Shown: one piece after another, positions 41,546-42,649 of the stretch
How positions within the stretch are numbered: position 1 is the stretch's first letter
Layout of the letters: each line of letters opens with the position of its first letter
Assembly (NCBI GenBank): GCA_905250885.1
Contig: CAJNOQ010000682.1
Span: forward strand, 1-42,649
DNA length: 42,649 bases
DNA from: Didymodactylos carnosus
Taxonomy: Eukaryota; Rotifera; Eurotatoria; Philodinida; Philodinidae
Direction: 5' to 3'
Notes under the pieces: model-generated
What the model was told of the DNA's origin: nothing
The model's input: the letters and a program-made list of their open reading frames with translations, nothing else
Databases searched by the model: none
Translations under genes and position numbers: made by a program

Positions 41546-42050
41546 TCCATGTGCTTAACACCTGCAAAATACCGACAGTTACCGCAGGGCTATCGGGAGG
41601 TATAATAGTAAACGAAAATACCGTGCGGTATACCATGCGGTATGTCACTGTATACCGTCAGTATTATTTGTCATTATGAAGACGTAGAATAGGAGTTTGA
41701 AACTAATTTTCAACTTTCTTTTGTTATTTTTGAGCACTTGTAATTGCAGACAGGCTCCCGATGAGAGTCGAAGTTCAAACTTCGACGAATCGGATGATCT
41801 AAAAGAAAAGTTTAATCTGAAGAAGAAATCAAGTTTCTCGAATCTTTCTATGTTTCTCTTATATCTTCACGGTTGAAAAATACAATAGTGAATGGATGAA
41901 AACGGTTACCGTACGGTATTTTCTTAGATCGCGGTCTAATAAGCTACCGTCGGTCAACCACGCGACACACCGAGTTGTGCGGTATACTGACGGTGTTTTT
42001 TTAAACCGCCCGTAACCGGCGGTATTTTAAAAAAAGCTCGACATGGGCAT
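41546..42050. mobile_element. Probable DNA element with CGGTATAC-rich ends
   Basis: The left end (gtccatgtgctt...aaaataccgacagttaccg) and the reversed right end (gcccatgtcgagc...aaaataccgccggttacgg) form an imperfect inverted repeat. Both sides carry many ccg, cggtat and accgt words in both orientations, for example cggtataccatgcggtatg near 41633 and cggtatactgacggtg near 41981. The word clustering resembles the subterminal repeats of the 16561-17307 element but with a different word. No target duplication was established and there is no transposase ORF. Confidence 0.45.
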
Positions 42051-42649
42051 ACATCAACTTTTTTTCGGCAAATAGATTTTTTAAAATTTATATCTCAAAG
42101 ACTTGTAAATCGAAACCTACTCTTGTAATGGTATACTTTGTCTTTTAGTAATCTTTTAGTAATCGGCATCGAGGCGCAGTCTGGAGACCTGTAGGTTGGC
42201 TGTATGAGCTTGCTGATAAAGTCCCAGTTTCCTACTTATTTCAGTAATTATCAATCTTCTAATAGATTGAAAAGAACACAAGAATGCTGGTGAGGTCCAA
42301 CGTGCTGGAAAACGCCTTGTTTAATACCTGCCTGTTCTTCAAGATTTCAAAAATCAAAAAAGGGTGTTATGTATATTGATCAAGAAAAAACAAATATTTT
42401 ATAAACTCTCATTTCGCAAAAATTCGCATTATGGATCCAAATCAAGCTCAAAAACTTATTCCTTCTTTCATCCTTTCTTCTGTTTCTGCTACTTTTGACA
42501 TTAGCTTTAATTGACTCGAGTTTGTTAAGACACGCTCTATTTCACATGGACAAAGTTTTTATCAATAGAGCCGTATCAAATAAGGAATATCTCTATCTTT
42601 TCACATCTTGGCAACTGTTAGCAAATGTCTAGAGGCGTTTGCTGACATT
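42051..42649. other. Right end of the window, non-coding
   Basis: A slightly more GC-rich patch at about 42160-42230 was inspected for tRNA or other RNA structure and none was found. No gene or repeat is supported. Confidence 0.45.

Overview
The window is AT-rich nuclear DNA from an animal. Every recognisable gene is split by introns of mostly 50-80 bases with GT...AG borders, and the proteins are metazoan families (Unkempt, Suppressor of fused, a GPR158-type class C receptor, NAF1, mitofusin). The very short introns, low GC and MITE-like DNA elements would fit a small-genome spiralian such as a bdelloid rotifer. That placement is inference; nothing seen here proves it.

Layout. 1-1017: non-coding, with two diverged copies of a ~139-base tandem repeat and a TATA-like box. 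1018-4492 (+): Unkempt-like CCCH zinc-finger protein, 13 exons, without the usual C-terminal RING. 5951-7750 (+): Suppressor of fused, 9 exons, with a shortened linker. 7751-10700: non-coding, with an ORF fragment and a Tc1/mariner-type MITE. 10701-13565 (-): coiled-coil protein of unknown family, 14 exons. 13566-20337: repeat-rich stretch with a large inverted repeat, a hAT-type MITE carrying a giant C-run, and a ~750-base inverted-repeat element that holds a second MITE. 20338-24687 (-): GPR158-like receptor, 11 exons. 24688-31163: gene-poor 6.5 kb with microsatellites. 31164-32814 (-): NAF1, 5 exons. 33389-34427 (-): decayed gene. 34428-37602: non-coding with a foldback repeat. 37603-40693 (-): mitofusin, 11 exons. 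40694-42649: non-coding, with a probable element rich in CGGTATAC-like motifs.

Exon models were built by hand from open frames, splice dinucleotides, phase continuity and family resemblance. Within each of the six main gene models every exon junction keeps the frame. The genes do not form one pathway: Unkempt binds mRNA, SUFU restrains GLI in Hedgehog signalling, NAF1 serves H/ACA RNP assembly, mitofusin fuses mitochondria and the GPR158-like protein is a membrane receptor. I found no convincing new multi-gene system. The most interesting items are lineage-specific domain losses in conserved regulators, 3' ends where the poly(A) signal touches or overlaps the stop codon, and the nested and foldback DNA elements.
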